Below are positions 1 to 10,152 of a DNA stretch of 64,000 nucleotides, one piece after another. The stretch comes from Adiantum capillus-veneris (lineage: Eukaryota > Streptophyta > Polypodiopsida > Polypodiales > Pteridaceae). The notes below the pieces were generated by a model. That model saw only the letters and a program-made list of their open reading frames with translations, searched no databases and was not told the origin of the DNA. The position numbers and the translations under genes are program-made. Where the stretch lies: positions 103,873,311 through 103,937,310 of the forward strand of contig CM043947.1 of assembly GCA_014529385.2 (NCBI GenBank). Direction: 5' to 3'. Position 1 is the first letter of the stretch; the number at the start of each line of letters is the position of its first letter.

Positions 1-1540
1 TTTGAATTTTTAAAGACTTATGAGTTCCAAGATGTAAAAAAAATTCTCTCCCATCAATCTTCAACATGTTTAAGTGACCATTACATTGTAATTGCACTTC
101 AAAGGAAGGTTTCAAGTTCACATAGAGCATAGTTTTCTCAAAGACCCACACGTTTGGTGATGTAGATGGTAATTCATAGTCATTCTATCTATTCTCGTGA
201 TTTTATGTGGGCGGAATCTGCAACCCATGAATAGTGCACAAAGCTTATACCATGAATTTTGAAGCCAAAGCCCAATATGTATCACCTCCTACCTATAAAA
301 GAGTTTTAGTTGAGATTCAGAGCCCATAATTTGAGTAATCCAAGCAATGCCTTCTATATGCATAAAGGGCCTTTTTGTCAATTACAAGTTCAGGAGGCTT
401 TTTAAAGACAAAACTCCAAAGGATATTTTTGAACCGATTAAGCACCTTGTATACTCACTACATCTACCCAAGTTAACTTAGAGCCTATCAATTTCCATGA
501 GGTAATCAACATTTTATATGTATCATATCCAGTTTTGAAAGAAGAAATTGAAAAGAAATTCAAACAAGAACCATCAACAAAGATCCATGGAAGTATAGTA
601 GTGAAGTTCCTGAAGAGTATCATAGACTTTTTATCGAGAACATGATCTGGGGGTTTCCTAATAAACAAGTCTAGAAAATATAACTAGACCTAATAACTTT
701 CTAGTGTATCTAGTTCTAGGGACCCATAATAGTTTTGAGCATGTGTTCTTGTAGGGTATTACTAGGAGTTGTACGGTTTTAAACCCCAAATTCATGGCGG
801 AATCAATGAGCATTTTTCCTTAGTTGGATAGATCCCATGTCCCATGGTTGTGTTTTGAAATGTATAATAGCCTACAATGTGTCCTTTGCAAGCACGTGTT
901 CACCATGTGTTTGTAGATTTAAGATTTCCAAAAATCTATCATTCTAGGGAATTTTTAGACAATGCTAAGCAATCCATGCAAAAGATCTCCATTTACCCCA
1001 TAAAATTTTCAAAATCATTGTATCAAGTATTTTAAATTGAATGCCAAACTAGTCAAATAGTGGAAGGAAATACATAAAGTATGGTCTTAAAATGGATTGC
1101 AAAATTTTGAGTATGATATGAAGTGGCCACTTTTGGCAATGCCAAGAGCCAATTTTGATGTACACTCTCTCAAGCACCCATTTGATTTTTTGTTCTACAT
1201 CCAACCCAAATGGGTAATCCATGTTTGAATATGTGTCTTTAAGGGAGCCTTATGACTCTCCAAACAAGGTTTTCAAAGATCCATGCTTAGATATCTATGA
1301 GTTGTGATCTACACAAGTTAATGTGCAGGCTAGCTACAAAGGAGTAGAGCCCAATGTATCCCATACATTTCCCACTATTAGCACTAGTGTCCTAAAAAAA
1401 GTTATTGTTTTGATCTTCACATATCAATCCCATAACATGTCCTTTGCCCACTTCATGTGACGAGTGGTACTACTTTGATCATCTTGATGTTGCAAAACAA
1501 TACTATTGGATGACAAGTAGTTGCAAACAAAAGAGGAGAA
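1..1540. other. AT-rich DNA without recognisable gene
   Basis: I see no open frame longer than about 75 codons, no retroelement motif and no RNA gene here. The stretch reads as unique or decayed intergenic DNA. Confidence 0.5.
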
Positions 1541-1546
1541 GGGAGG

Positions 1547-1619
<73 letters not shown>
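1541..1619. repeat. (GA)n microsatellite
   Basis: A short GGGAGGGAGGG lead-in runs into an uninterrupted GA dinucleotide tract of more than 30 units. The Arg-Glu open frames across it are artefacts of the repeat. Confidence 0.97.
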
Positions 1620-1622
<3 letters not shown>

Positions 1623-1887
1623 CTAATGTCTAAACATGTATCTTTTAAGGAGCATGAGCCTCTCCAAATGAGATTTCAAAGTTCTCAGGTGAGAAGCATA
1701 TGAATTTTGATTTACCCATGTTAAGCTCCAAGCTTGCTACCAAGGAGTACAACCCAAAGTATCCCAAGATTACGTAGAAATCTAGCCCTTGCTAAAATGA
1801 CTTCTAGGGTAATGCAGTATAGAAACCATGAGAAATAGACAAAACAACACTCAGTTTGTGGCACAATCTAGGTTAGAGAGCTGTTTA

Positions 1888-2095
1888 CAAAAACAAGGTT
1901 TCTCTTTTAATATGAAAAGTGCTGCCATCAACCGTGCCCTCAATGCTTGCTCATCTACTACCAAGAGCATCAATAAATTTTCCTCAGTATAATTTTTACC
2001 AAAACAAGGTTTCTCTTTTAATATGCAAAGTGCTGCCATCAACCTTGTTCTCAATTCTTGCTCATCTACTACAACAACATCAATAAATTTCCCTT
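1888..2095. repeat. Tandem duplication, period 111 bp
   Basis: The block beginning AAACAAGGTTTCTCTTTTAA at about 1891 recurs at about 2002. The shared sequence continues through CTGCCATCAACC and CTTGCTCATCTACTAC with few differences. The minus-strand frame across it shows the same peptide twice, so that frame is a by-product. Confidence 0.85.
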
Positions 2096-2164
2096 AAAGT
2101 ATAGTTTTTGTATAGATAAAACCTTTTAGGTTTAAGGAGTTTTGCATTTGTAAGAATCCCTAGA

Positions 2165-2314
2165 AAATTGGATGGCCAAGGTTATCCTACTTGGAAAAAT
2201 TTATAAACTAAATGGGTATCTTATCAATAAAAGCTCATGGGGAATAGTCAAGGAACTAATTGAGAATGAGAGGATAAAGACTAGGGCATCAAAAACTTGG
2301 TATCAAGAGAGATA
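2165..2314 (+). pseudogene. Ty1/copia gag N-terminal fragment
   Basis: One frame reads KLDGQGYPTWK and, after a +1/-1 shift near 2200, continues as YLINKSSWGIVKELIENE. This matches the usual start of plant copia gag, of the form LDGxNYxxWK...LWxIVxG. The fragment is cut at 2315 by the chromovirus LTR. The copia pol remnants on the same strand from about 13565 may be the far side of the same element, with the chromovirus inserted between them; that link is inferred. Confidence 0.45.
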
Positions 2315-3401
2315 TGTGAGGTCCCTGCCCCTTTTTGAGAGGAGCGGAGTATCTTTGATAGGTCTCCAATCCTGAAAAAGAAAAACCAACGGACATTGCC
2401 TTAGCTACTACGTAGCCACGGGCATGAACCGTTAGTGAAGGATTGGTCCTATCTCCCTATGGCGGAGAGTGACCACCATAACCCTATCTAAAAACTATCT
2501 ATAATCAATTCTACCTAAAAGTATAAATCTTAGAGTGACCAACCTGTGCGCTTTTTTCCCCATGTTTCATAAGCACACCCGCCAAGGTTTGTCTCTTTTA
2601 AGATTTATGACTTTAAAAAAAACAATTTTTAGCATTGGAAAGTTACCCGACTCATCGGGTCCACCCGTTTATAGAATGATACCGTCGGGGTATCATTCTC
2701 CCACTTTCCACACCACACTCACCCTTCTTTTGTTATCTAATTACTACCACACTATTTAAACATACATGTTCCTTTACTTTATTTATGATACTGGTTCGTT
2801 AAAACAGCACTTCAAACAATATTACAAACAATAGTCAAACAAGAAGTCGTCCAATTTTAAACCAACAACCCTTGGATTAGGTTCACCCAAGAATCTCTAC
2901 TAGCGCTATTATGTCCGATCGGTATATACATTATTTATAGAAACCCTTGTCCTCATGAGCATCCCATACCGCTCGACAAGTAATCATTGTGCTAATCTGG
3001 ACGTACTCTCGCCATAGCAACAACGGTGCCAATCTAGGCGTCATCCTCACACCACGGCAAAACAAAACTGCAGTATCCAGCTAGGCTAATCTGGGTGTAC
3101 TCCCACCATAGCATCAGCGGTGCCATCCTAGGCGTTATCTCACGCCTCGGCAACTGCCACATAATGCCAACGCTAATAAGTAGAGAGACTTGAGAGAAAC
3201 CATACCGAAGGTTTTGGATAAACATTCTTTCCTATAGCAACCAGTTTAACCAGACATTCTTTCCTACTTGTCAAACATATGCCGAGTTTCTTGGGGTTAA
3301 GCCCCGTGGTTTCGGTCCGTGTTTTCTTTTCATAAGGTAAATATTATATTTCTATGGTCTCGCATATGCAATGATGCATAACTTGAAACTGCAATACTAA
3401 C

Positions 3402-3524
3402 TTGTACCATAGCTCTGATTGGTCCGATTGGTGGAGACATAGCATGTTCCGCAGGAGTTCCCCCGTTACTTGTACCGGATTCATGATCATTAGCGCCTTG
3501 TGTTCGAGCACGCTTTGGAGCCAT
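3402..3524 (-). pseudogene. LTR copy of gag exon 1
   Basis: This is a 41-codon frame from ATG (MAPKRARTQGANDHESGTSN...) ending before GTTAGT. It is the 3' LTR copy of the proposed gag first exon at 11240-11362. The donor here is CAA|GTTAGT instead of CAG|GTTAGT. In a 3' LTR it would be transcribed but not used for gag. Confidence 0.5.
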
Positions 3525-3980
3525 TTTTTTGTACTACACTTATGTTATACACTTAGAACTTTAAATTGGTCAATTTCCCTAGTAATCTCCTTATTTCCAA
3601 AGAGAGTCTGTAATTTGAACCCTCGCCAACTCGGATTCACACTTAGTGTTGTTGTTCTATATCTAATTTCTATACATCAAATATTTGCTAATCGTAATTA
3701 ATCAAAAATTAAGTGTGTAAACTATGAGTGAAAGTTTAGGACTGCATTACTTTTATGCATGACATTTCTAATCCAATTCTAACTTCCATTTCTATACTTC
3801 AACTAAATCAATTTTTAGTATTATTCAAAATTCTACTTAATCTAATTGACAATAAAATTGTTGAATGAGAATTTCATCATGTATAAGAAGAATAAGATGA
3901 GTTTTCTTATGTATTAACTTTCAATTAACTATGCATAAGTTAATAGTGAAGATGTACTAACTAGAGAGAGTAGTATACTT

Positions 3981-4320
3981 AGAGAGATTAAAGTAAGAAA
4001 AAACATACACACACATCTTTTCTAAAGTTAATTGAATCTTACTAATCCAGTAGAAGATTAGAGTAAAAGAGAACACACACACATCCTTTTCTAAAGCTAA
4101 TTGACTCTTACTAATGTATTAGAGAAATTAGAGTAAGAGATAGCACATATACACACATATCCTTCTTAAAACTAATTGAATCTTACTAATCTATTAGAGA
4201 GATTAGAGTAAGAGATAGCACACACACACACATAGCTAATTGAATCTTACTAATCTATTAGAGAGATTAAAATAAGAGATAGCACACATATATCATTCCT
4301 AAAGTTAATTGAATGCTTAA
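3981..4320. repeat. Five tandem ~70-bp units inside the LTR
   Basis: Units start at about 3981, 4051, 4121, 4195 and 4260. Each begins AGAGATTAGAGTAAGAGA or a close variant, then has a CA-rich stretch and TTGAATCTTACTAATC. They lie in the U3 side of the LTR. The other LTR is truncated inside its first unit. Confidence 0.85.
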
Positions 4321-5051
4321 TTAATACGCACCTTATTAGTCCACTAGAGTTTTTGCTCTCTTAGTGGTTTGTGGACGCCTTCTCTCTAAGAGAAGTGGCA
4401 GCAGTTCGTGAGCGCTATAGAGGCAATCTCTATGTCTAAAGTGTGAGCATGGATGCTCTATTTATAGCAGAAAAGAAAACGTCCAAAAAAATTTCTCAAA
4501 TTTTTTTAATAAAAAAAATAATTTTTTTTTCTCAAAAATCATACCCGCGTTTTTGGTACCCTTGTGGTACCCATCAGCTTGACCACTTTGTCATTATCAT
4601 CAAAAGATAAGGCCACACAGCCCCCCTCATTAAGATTAGTCAAAACTATCCTCTCCTTTTCATGTGACAGTGTGTCCCACTTTGTCCCCTCCTATGTGAG
4701 TCCAGGTGAGTCCATGTGCCTTCATTTGTCATCCCTGTGTATTCTTTTGTCTTTATAATTATTTTATTTATGATAATTTACTTTATATTTTTAAGTTAAA
4801 CTTTACAGTCTTATATTAACTTTACAGTAGTAAAAGAAAATTCTACAATCAGTAAATAGGTCTTGCAATAAGTTAGTTATTGATTCATATAGCTAACATG
4901 TCAGAATTTTGTAGCGTAAATTTTAAATTCTAGGTTTTCTCAGCCTACGATTCATAATTTGAACTCGAATATCTTAAATAATGAGTGATGGTTAAAAAAA
5001 ATTCAAATGCGTAATAGAACTTGTGTGAAATTCGAAAGTAGAGACCTTACA

Positions 5052-5061
5052 ATCTCCCCAA
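5052..5061 (-). promoter_or_regulatory. Polypurine tract of the chromovirus
   Basis: The minus strand reads TTGGGGAGAT directly before the 3' LTR start TGTAAGGTC. The position and purine content fit a plus-strand priming site. Confidence 0.75.
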
Positions 5062-5080
5062 CTTAGAATTTGAGATTCCC

Positions 5081-5234
5081 TCATCTCAAGAACAGTGAAG
5101 GGTAATCCTTAACAAAGAATGTCTCATCTTCCCAAGTAGCATCTTCTATAGGGAAATCCTTCCATAAGATAAGATGTTCTTTGATGGATCTATTCCTAAG
5201 CTTTCTCTCCTGAGTTTCTAGGATAGTATCAAGG
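5081..5234 (-). pseudogene. Chromodomain at the pol C-terminus
   Basis: The frame reads ILETQERKLRNRSIKEHLIL followed by WKDFPIEDATWEDE. This is the chromodomain signature of plant chromovirus integrases (basic LRNR segment, then WK...P...ATWE). In the family this domain binds chromatin marks and steers integration. It lies one frame off the integrase frame; the shift falls near 5235, just after the integrase frame ends in VLQLQP. Confidence 0.85.
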
Positions 5235-7571
5235 TTGGAGTTGTAGAACATCTTGAGCAGGTAAAATGATTTGCTCATCATCAAGGACATGGTCAGGGTT
5301 ATATACATAAGGTTTTAACAGACTTAGATGAAATACATCATGCACTTTGAGATGAGAAGGGAGTTTTAGTCTATAAGCTTGATCACTTACAACCTTGATT
5401 ATTTCGTAAGGTCCACAATATCGGTAGCTAAGATTCTTATACCTTCCGAGAGACAGATTGCTCTTTTTGGGCTTTACTTGTAAGAAAACTTTGTCACCTT
5501 CTTTGAAAACCCGATCAGATCTTTTTAAGTCGGCGTACTTCTTTTGTCGATCTTGAGCCGCTTGAATATCCCTTCGAATAGCTTTGGTTTGAGCTTCCAT
5601 TTCTTCAAGAATTTTCTTTGAGGCTTCTACCCTTATAGTGGGGTCAAAAAAGTTAAGAGGTGATAAACATTCTTGACCATAAAGAGCATTAAAAGGTGTC
5701 ATTCCAATACTTCTATGAGTAGAGGAATTGTATGCATACTCTACCAAGGGTAGGTATTGAATCCACTTGCGAGGTTCTCTATTGCAGTAGGCTCTGAGGA
5801 TGTCTTCAATTACTTGATTAACTCTTTCAGTTTGGCCATCAGTTTGAGGATGATAAGCAGTCCTAAAACATAAGTGGGTTCCAATAGCTTGAAACAATGA
5901 TACCCAAAACTTTGAAGTAAACTTGGCATCACGATCGCTAACAATCCTCTTGGGTAAACCATGAATTCTGAAAACCTCCTTCACAAACAGACAAGCAATA
6001 TCTGAAGCTGTAAAGGTTGTCTTAACTGGGATTAAGTGAGCCACTTTAGTAAGCAAGTCGACTATGACCATGATTGAATCATAGCCAGCTTGAACAGAAG
6101 AAAACCTGGTGATAAAGTCCATGCTAATACATTCCCATTTCATTTGGGGAATATCTAAAGGATGTAATTTACCTGGCATCTTTAGGCTCTCTGCCTTAAT
6201 CCTTTGACAAGACAAACACTGCTTGACATAGCGAAGGACATCACCCTTCATACCTTGCCAATAGTAACTTCTGTGAATTGCATTGATGGTTTTGGCATAA
6301 CCTGGATGTCCTGAAGTTGGGCCATCATGTGCTTCATATAGGATAGCATTCCTTAGGGTAGAATCCTTAGGTATGCATAGTCGATTCCTATAGTAAATTT
6401 TCCCATCTTCTAAGGAGTAATGTAGAGGTTTAGGCTGATTTGATGATACCCTCTCTTCATGTGGGATACTAGCAAGCATCTGGTAATCTGCATCTCTGAC
6501 TGCAGCATCCGAGACCTTGTCTAAAATAGGGTTGTTAGCCATGGAAATTGCCCCCAAAAAAGCTTTACGGCTTAGGGCATCTGCCACAACATTATCCTTA
6601 CCTGGTCTAAATTTAATTTCAAAATCATATTCGTGCATGAGCTCTATCCATCTCCTCTGTCTCATGTTAAGGTTAGGTTGGGTAAAAATCAACTTAAGAC
6701 TCTTGTGATCTGTTACCAATTGGAATTTGCGTCCCAATAGATAATGTCTCCATAGCTTGAGAGCGTGAATAACTGCTAGCAATTCTAAGTCATGTGTAGC
6801 ATAATTCAATTCATGAATCCTAAGCTTCCGAGAAGTATAAGCTACAGGCCTTCCCTCTTGAGTAAGGACTCCTCCTAATGCAAGGTTACTAGCATATGTG
6901 ATCACCTCGAATTCTTGGGTGAAGTCTGGAAGTTTTAAGAGAGGTTCTGAAGCAAGATACTCCTTAAGCTGTTTGAAGCAAGATTCATGTTTTTCTTCCC
7001 AAAGTATTGTAGCTCCTTTCTTTAGCAAGTCGGTTAGTGGTGCAGCTTTAAGAGCATAGTCCTTTACAAAGATCCTGTACCACCCTGTGATACCTAAGAA
7101 CCCTCTAACTTCGGTTTGTGAAGTGGGTTGAGGCCATTTCACAATATCTTTAACTTTGTCAGGGTCAACAGAGACTCCTTCAGGTGAAATGATAAACCCT
7201 AAGTAACAAACCTTAGGGGTAAAGAAGGTACATTTGATTTTCTTTGCATACAGCTTATTTCGGCGTAAAAGCTCTAACACTTTCCTAACATGTCCTTCAT
7301 GCTCTTCCTCTGATTTGGAATAAATTAAGATATCGTCAAAGAATACTAGGACAAAATCATCCAAGAATTCTCTAAATATATCGTGCATCAGACGATTGAA
7401 AGTTGCAAGAGCATTCGTAAGTCCGAAAGCCATCACTGTAAATTCGTAATGACCATAATGAGTGTTGAAAGCTGTTTTGGAGCTATCAGCCTCCTGGATT
7501 CGAATTTGATGATAGCCAGATCGAAGATCAATCTTAGTGAATATTTTGGCTCCATGTAATCTGTCCAGCAT
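5229..7571 (-). pseudogene. Chromovirus pol: RT palm, RNase H, integrase
   Basis: A 780-codon frame. RT comes first: KIDLRSGYHQIRI, MAFGLTNALATF and the catalytic VFFDDILIYS at about residues 75-85, with F in place of the usual Y. RNase H follows, with YASNLALGGVL and VTDHKSLKLIF. The integrase has an HHCC module (HDGPTSGHPGY ... CLSCQ), catalytic D in SMDFITRF, D in IVSDRDAKF and E in HPQTDGQTERVN. The C-terminus has the GPY motif YRYCGPYEI and ends in the FHLSLLKPY segment. A TAG at 7569-7571 separates it from the upstream RT part in the same frame, so the first methionine is probably not a true start. Confidence 0.93.
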
Positions 7572-8213
7572 CTAATCAATACGAGGAATTTGATATTTAT
7601 TCTTGATGGTAACCTGATTTAAGCCCCTATAATCTATGCAAAGTCGAAGAGAGCCATCCTTTTTCTTTTGGAAGAGAACAGGTGCACCCCATGGAGATGT
7701 ACTAGGTCGGATAAACCCTTGCTCAATCAACTGCTTGAGCTGCTCCTTGAGTTCTATAGCCTTTGGAAGTGACATATTGTACGACGCTCTTGAGACTGGT
7801 ACACTACATGGAAATATTTTGATTTCATGGTCTACGTCCCTAGGTGGTGGTAGTTCAGAAAGTTCAGTGGGGAAAACATCCAAAAATTCTTCTAGCCACA
7901 TTGGTTCAGGGTTGGAAGAAGATTTTTCTACTTTGTTTAGCTTGACTACAAAAATATGTTGACCCTTGCATAGCCCTTTCAAAAGACAATTAGCTTTGAC
8001 CAAGTAAGCTTTTGGTCATCCATTCTGGCCTTGAATAGTGACTTCTTGACCTTGGTTGTCCACAAAAGTAACACTTCCTTGGGCACAATGGATATTGGCA
8101 TTGTGACTGGCTAACCAATCCATTCCAAGAATTCCGTCATGGTTTCCTATGGGTAAGGTTCGAAAAGTAGCATAAGTAGAGTATTCTCCCAACTTGAAAT
8201 CTATTTTTCCCAC
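7572..8213 (-). pseudogene. Chromovirus protease C-terminal part and RT fingers
   Basis: Upstream part (8213 to 8016): GILGMDWL, the flap-side ILG motif of the retropepsin fold. A TGA at 8013-8015 interrupts the frame. Downstream part (8003 to 7572): [18 protein letters not shown], then [20 protein letters not shown] and [14 protein letters not shown], the standard RT N-terminal motifs. It ends at the TAG before the RT palm. All pieces share one frame, so the breaks are simple nonsense changes. Confidence 0.88.
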
Positions 8214-8219
8214 AGTGTA

Positions 8220-8984
8220 CTAAGATAACACCTCCTTTCCATTGGCTAATTCAACTCTCATCTTTCTTGCAGGGTTTTGATTAAGTCCTAACCTCCTTAA
8301 ACATTTAGGTGACAAGAAAGAATGAGTACTACCACAATCAATAAGAAGCTCAAATTTTTCACCTTGGTGATTTGCAGGTGTTTGAATGACAGCATATTGT
8401 TGTCTTGCTCTTGGGTTATCAATTGCAGCATGTAGAGTTGCTCTTTCCTCTTGTTCTTCTCCCAATGTTGGTTCTCCTATGATAGCATTGACTCTGGCAT
8501 CCATTCCGCGCCCTTGACCTCGTCCTCCATTTCTTCCTCCACGATTTATTATTTGGCCTCGTCCTCTAGCTCGATTAGGTGTATTTGTTGCGGAGACTCG
8601 CCTAGGACATAAATTCCTGAAATGTCCTAGCTCGTTGCATTCATAGCATCTAAGATCTGAATTTTGAGCTCCATTTGCTGAAGCGACAACTATCGAATGA
8701 GTTTGGTGAACTGGGTGAACTTGCCTTTGGTTCCACATCATAGGCCGTCCTCTCCTTCCAGCATTCCTTATATTTCCATTTCGCACCCTTTGAGAGTTTG
8801 ACATCTCTTTAGCTAAGGGTTTAGCTCTTAAAAGAGAATCCTTCAAATTTACAGGCCTCATGGCTTCTAGACGAGTATTTAAAGGAGCATTTAGCCCTTG
8901 GCAGAAACAGACTACTTGTTGATCTGCGGTCATTGGCGGAGCATAGCGCCTAAGAGTTAAAAATTTGGAGTAGTATTCTTCCAC
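8220..8984 (-). pseudogene. Chromovirus gag C-terminus, zinc knuckle and protease N-terminus
   Basis: It starts with the end of capsid (EEYYSKFLTLRRYAPP), then an Arg/Gly-rich linker. One CCHC knuckle reads CYECNELGHFRNLC. The retropepsin active site is LLIDCGSTHSFLSPK, with DCG in place of D(S/T)G, a variant common in plant chromoviruses. The frame is closed on both sides by single in-frame stops (near 8994 and at 8217-8219), so gag and pol were probably one polyprotein. Confidence 0.88.
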
Positions 8985-8996
8985 TGTAAGATGAAA

Positions 8997-9341
8997 CTAA
9001 CGTAAGTTGAAGAATTCATTCATCTTAAGGGATTCATGTGCAGGTGGAAGATAATGTCCTTTGACAACATACTTAATTTCTTCCCACGTTTGAGTGTTTT
9101 GAGCTACTTGATTATCTTTGCAGTGTTGTTTCCACCAAAGCTTGGCATCCCCTGTGAGACGAAACATAGCCAACATTGCTTGGTTATCGGGAGTAGTACC
9201 AGCAGCAGTAAAATAATCCTCCATCTCTTTGAGCCACACTTCTACATCGCGCTCAACTAGGGCTCCTTCCCCATTGAAAGAGGGAAGTTTAGCTTGCTTG
9301 AGAAGTAGCTTTTTCTCTTGAAGAGATGTGTACACCGCACT
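8997..9341 (-). pseudogene. Chromovirus gag capsid, proposed exon 2
   Basis: It contains the gag capsid motifs LPSFNGEG, VEVWLKEMEDYF and LTGDAKLWWKQH. There is no in-frame ATG between the upstream TAA and this domain; the frame runs open through CAG|AGTGCGGTGTAC. At 9342 the minus strand reads TTGCACAG, an acceptor-like site, so I place an exon boundary at 9342/9341. The matching donor is at 11240/11239 and both are phase 0. A TAG near 8994 ends this piece. Confidence 0.8.
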
Positions 9342-9518
9342 CTGTGCAATATAGATTAAGTGAAACTTTATTGGATACTCTTACTTTAATCCACTTGAAG
9401 GCAAGACTTGATCAGACAATAATACAAACAAAAGATAATATTAATCCAAACTTTATTTATATACACATTATTTGCTACCAAGGTTGGTAGTCTTTAGGTA
9501 CAAGGATTTGTAATGTCT

Positions 9519-9971
9519 CTATATTTTGAGTTTAGTGACTACAAAAGGATAGGCTAAAGGATCAAAATAATAAGTTTCCTTTGACCCTTGAAAGCTACGA
9601 GATACACATATGGGTCGAATCCTACCACCATGGATAACTTTTGTAACTTGGTTATAGACCCATTGAGTCTGAGATATCTTTTCTCCTCCCAAGGTAATGG
9701 TAGCATCCGGATTCTTAGTACCAATGAAAAGATAAACTTCGATGACTTTTAACTCCTCTGCCCATCGAAGTTTCTTGAGGTTGGTATCCATGCACCATAT
9801 CTTGTCAGCATCGATGGTATAGATTCCTCCAGATGGACTCCAGTTGATGCCCCATCCTCTATGCACCCTTGGGATAGGTGGTGCAAACACCCTATCCAAA
9901 ATCATCATCACCCTTTTTCGAAACTGATAATTTGGTGATTGGCATGCATTTTCAAACATGATGGTGAACAC
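9519..9971 (-). CDS. Unrecognised 150-codon ORF inside the leader/intron
   Basis: This is an uninterrupted frame between the primer site and gag, on the coding strand of the element, starting about 170 nt after the primer site. It lies inside the proposed gag intron. Composition is ordinary, with several Trp and Lys, no zinc motif, no signal peptide and no membrane segment. I do not recognise the family. It is open while the known coding regions of the element carry five lesions. It could be an extra element protein, a captured host fragment or chance. It ends at 9519 in TKLKI. Confidence 0.4.
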   Translation of the reverse strand: MFTIMFENACQSPNYQFRKRVMMILDRVFAPPIPRVHRGWGINWSPSGGIYTIDADKIWCMDTNLKKLRWAEELKVIEVYLFIGTKNPDATITLGGEKISQTQWVYNQVTKVIHGGRIRPICVSRSFQGSKETYYFDPLAYPFVVTKLKI

Positions 9972-10139
9972 CTGGAATTTTTGCTAGGCTGAATGAACAT
10001 TTTCCTATACCAGGAAAGTTCAGTCTTCAATACCATATAAAACTCAAAACAATTTTTCTAGGTTCTTCTATTATTTCAAACATTCGCATCCTTTAATATC
10101 CAAACATCAATCTAAAAATCTCCCCAAGATTTAACCTAA

Positions 10140-10151
10140 GCTCTGATACCA
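10140..10151 (-). promoter_or_regulatory. Primer binding site, initiator tRNA-Met
   Basis: The minus strand reads TGGTATCAGAGC, the exact complement of the 3' end of plant initiator tRNA-Met. It is separated by one base from the 5' LTR end (ACCTCACA). This fixes the element orientation. Confidence 0.95.
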
Positions 10152-10152
10152 G

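Larger units (their letters stand above)
2315..5051 (-). repeat. 3' LTR of the chromovirus, 2,737 bp
   Basis: The ends are TGTGAGGTC at 2315 and GACCTTACA at 5051, an imperfect terminal inverted repeat with TG and CA ends. From 2315 to about 4048 it is nearly collinear with 10153-11886. The rest has no partner because the other LTR is truncated. A purine tract abuts the right border on the minus strand, as expected for a minus-strand element. Confidence 0.9.

Noticed and set aside
1444-1703. Arg-Glu repeat open frames
   Set aside because: They are translations of the (GA)n tract.
5229-8003. Plus-strand frames opposite chromovirus pol (for example 6517-6708 and 7636-7962)
   Set aside because: They are antisense shadows of a well-supported minus-strand pol.
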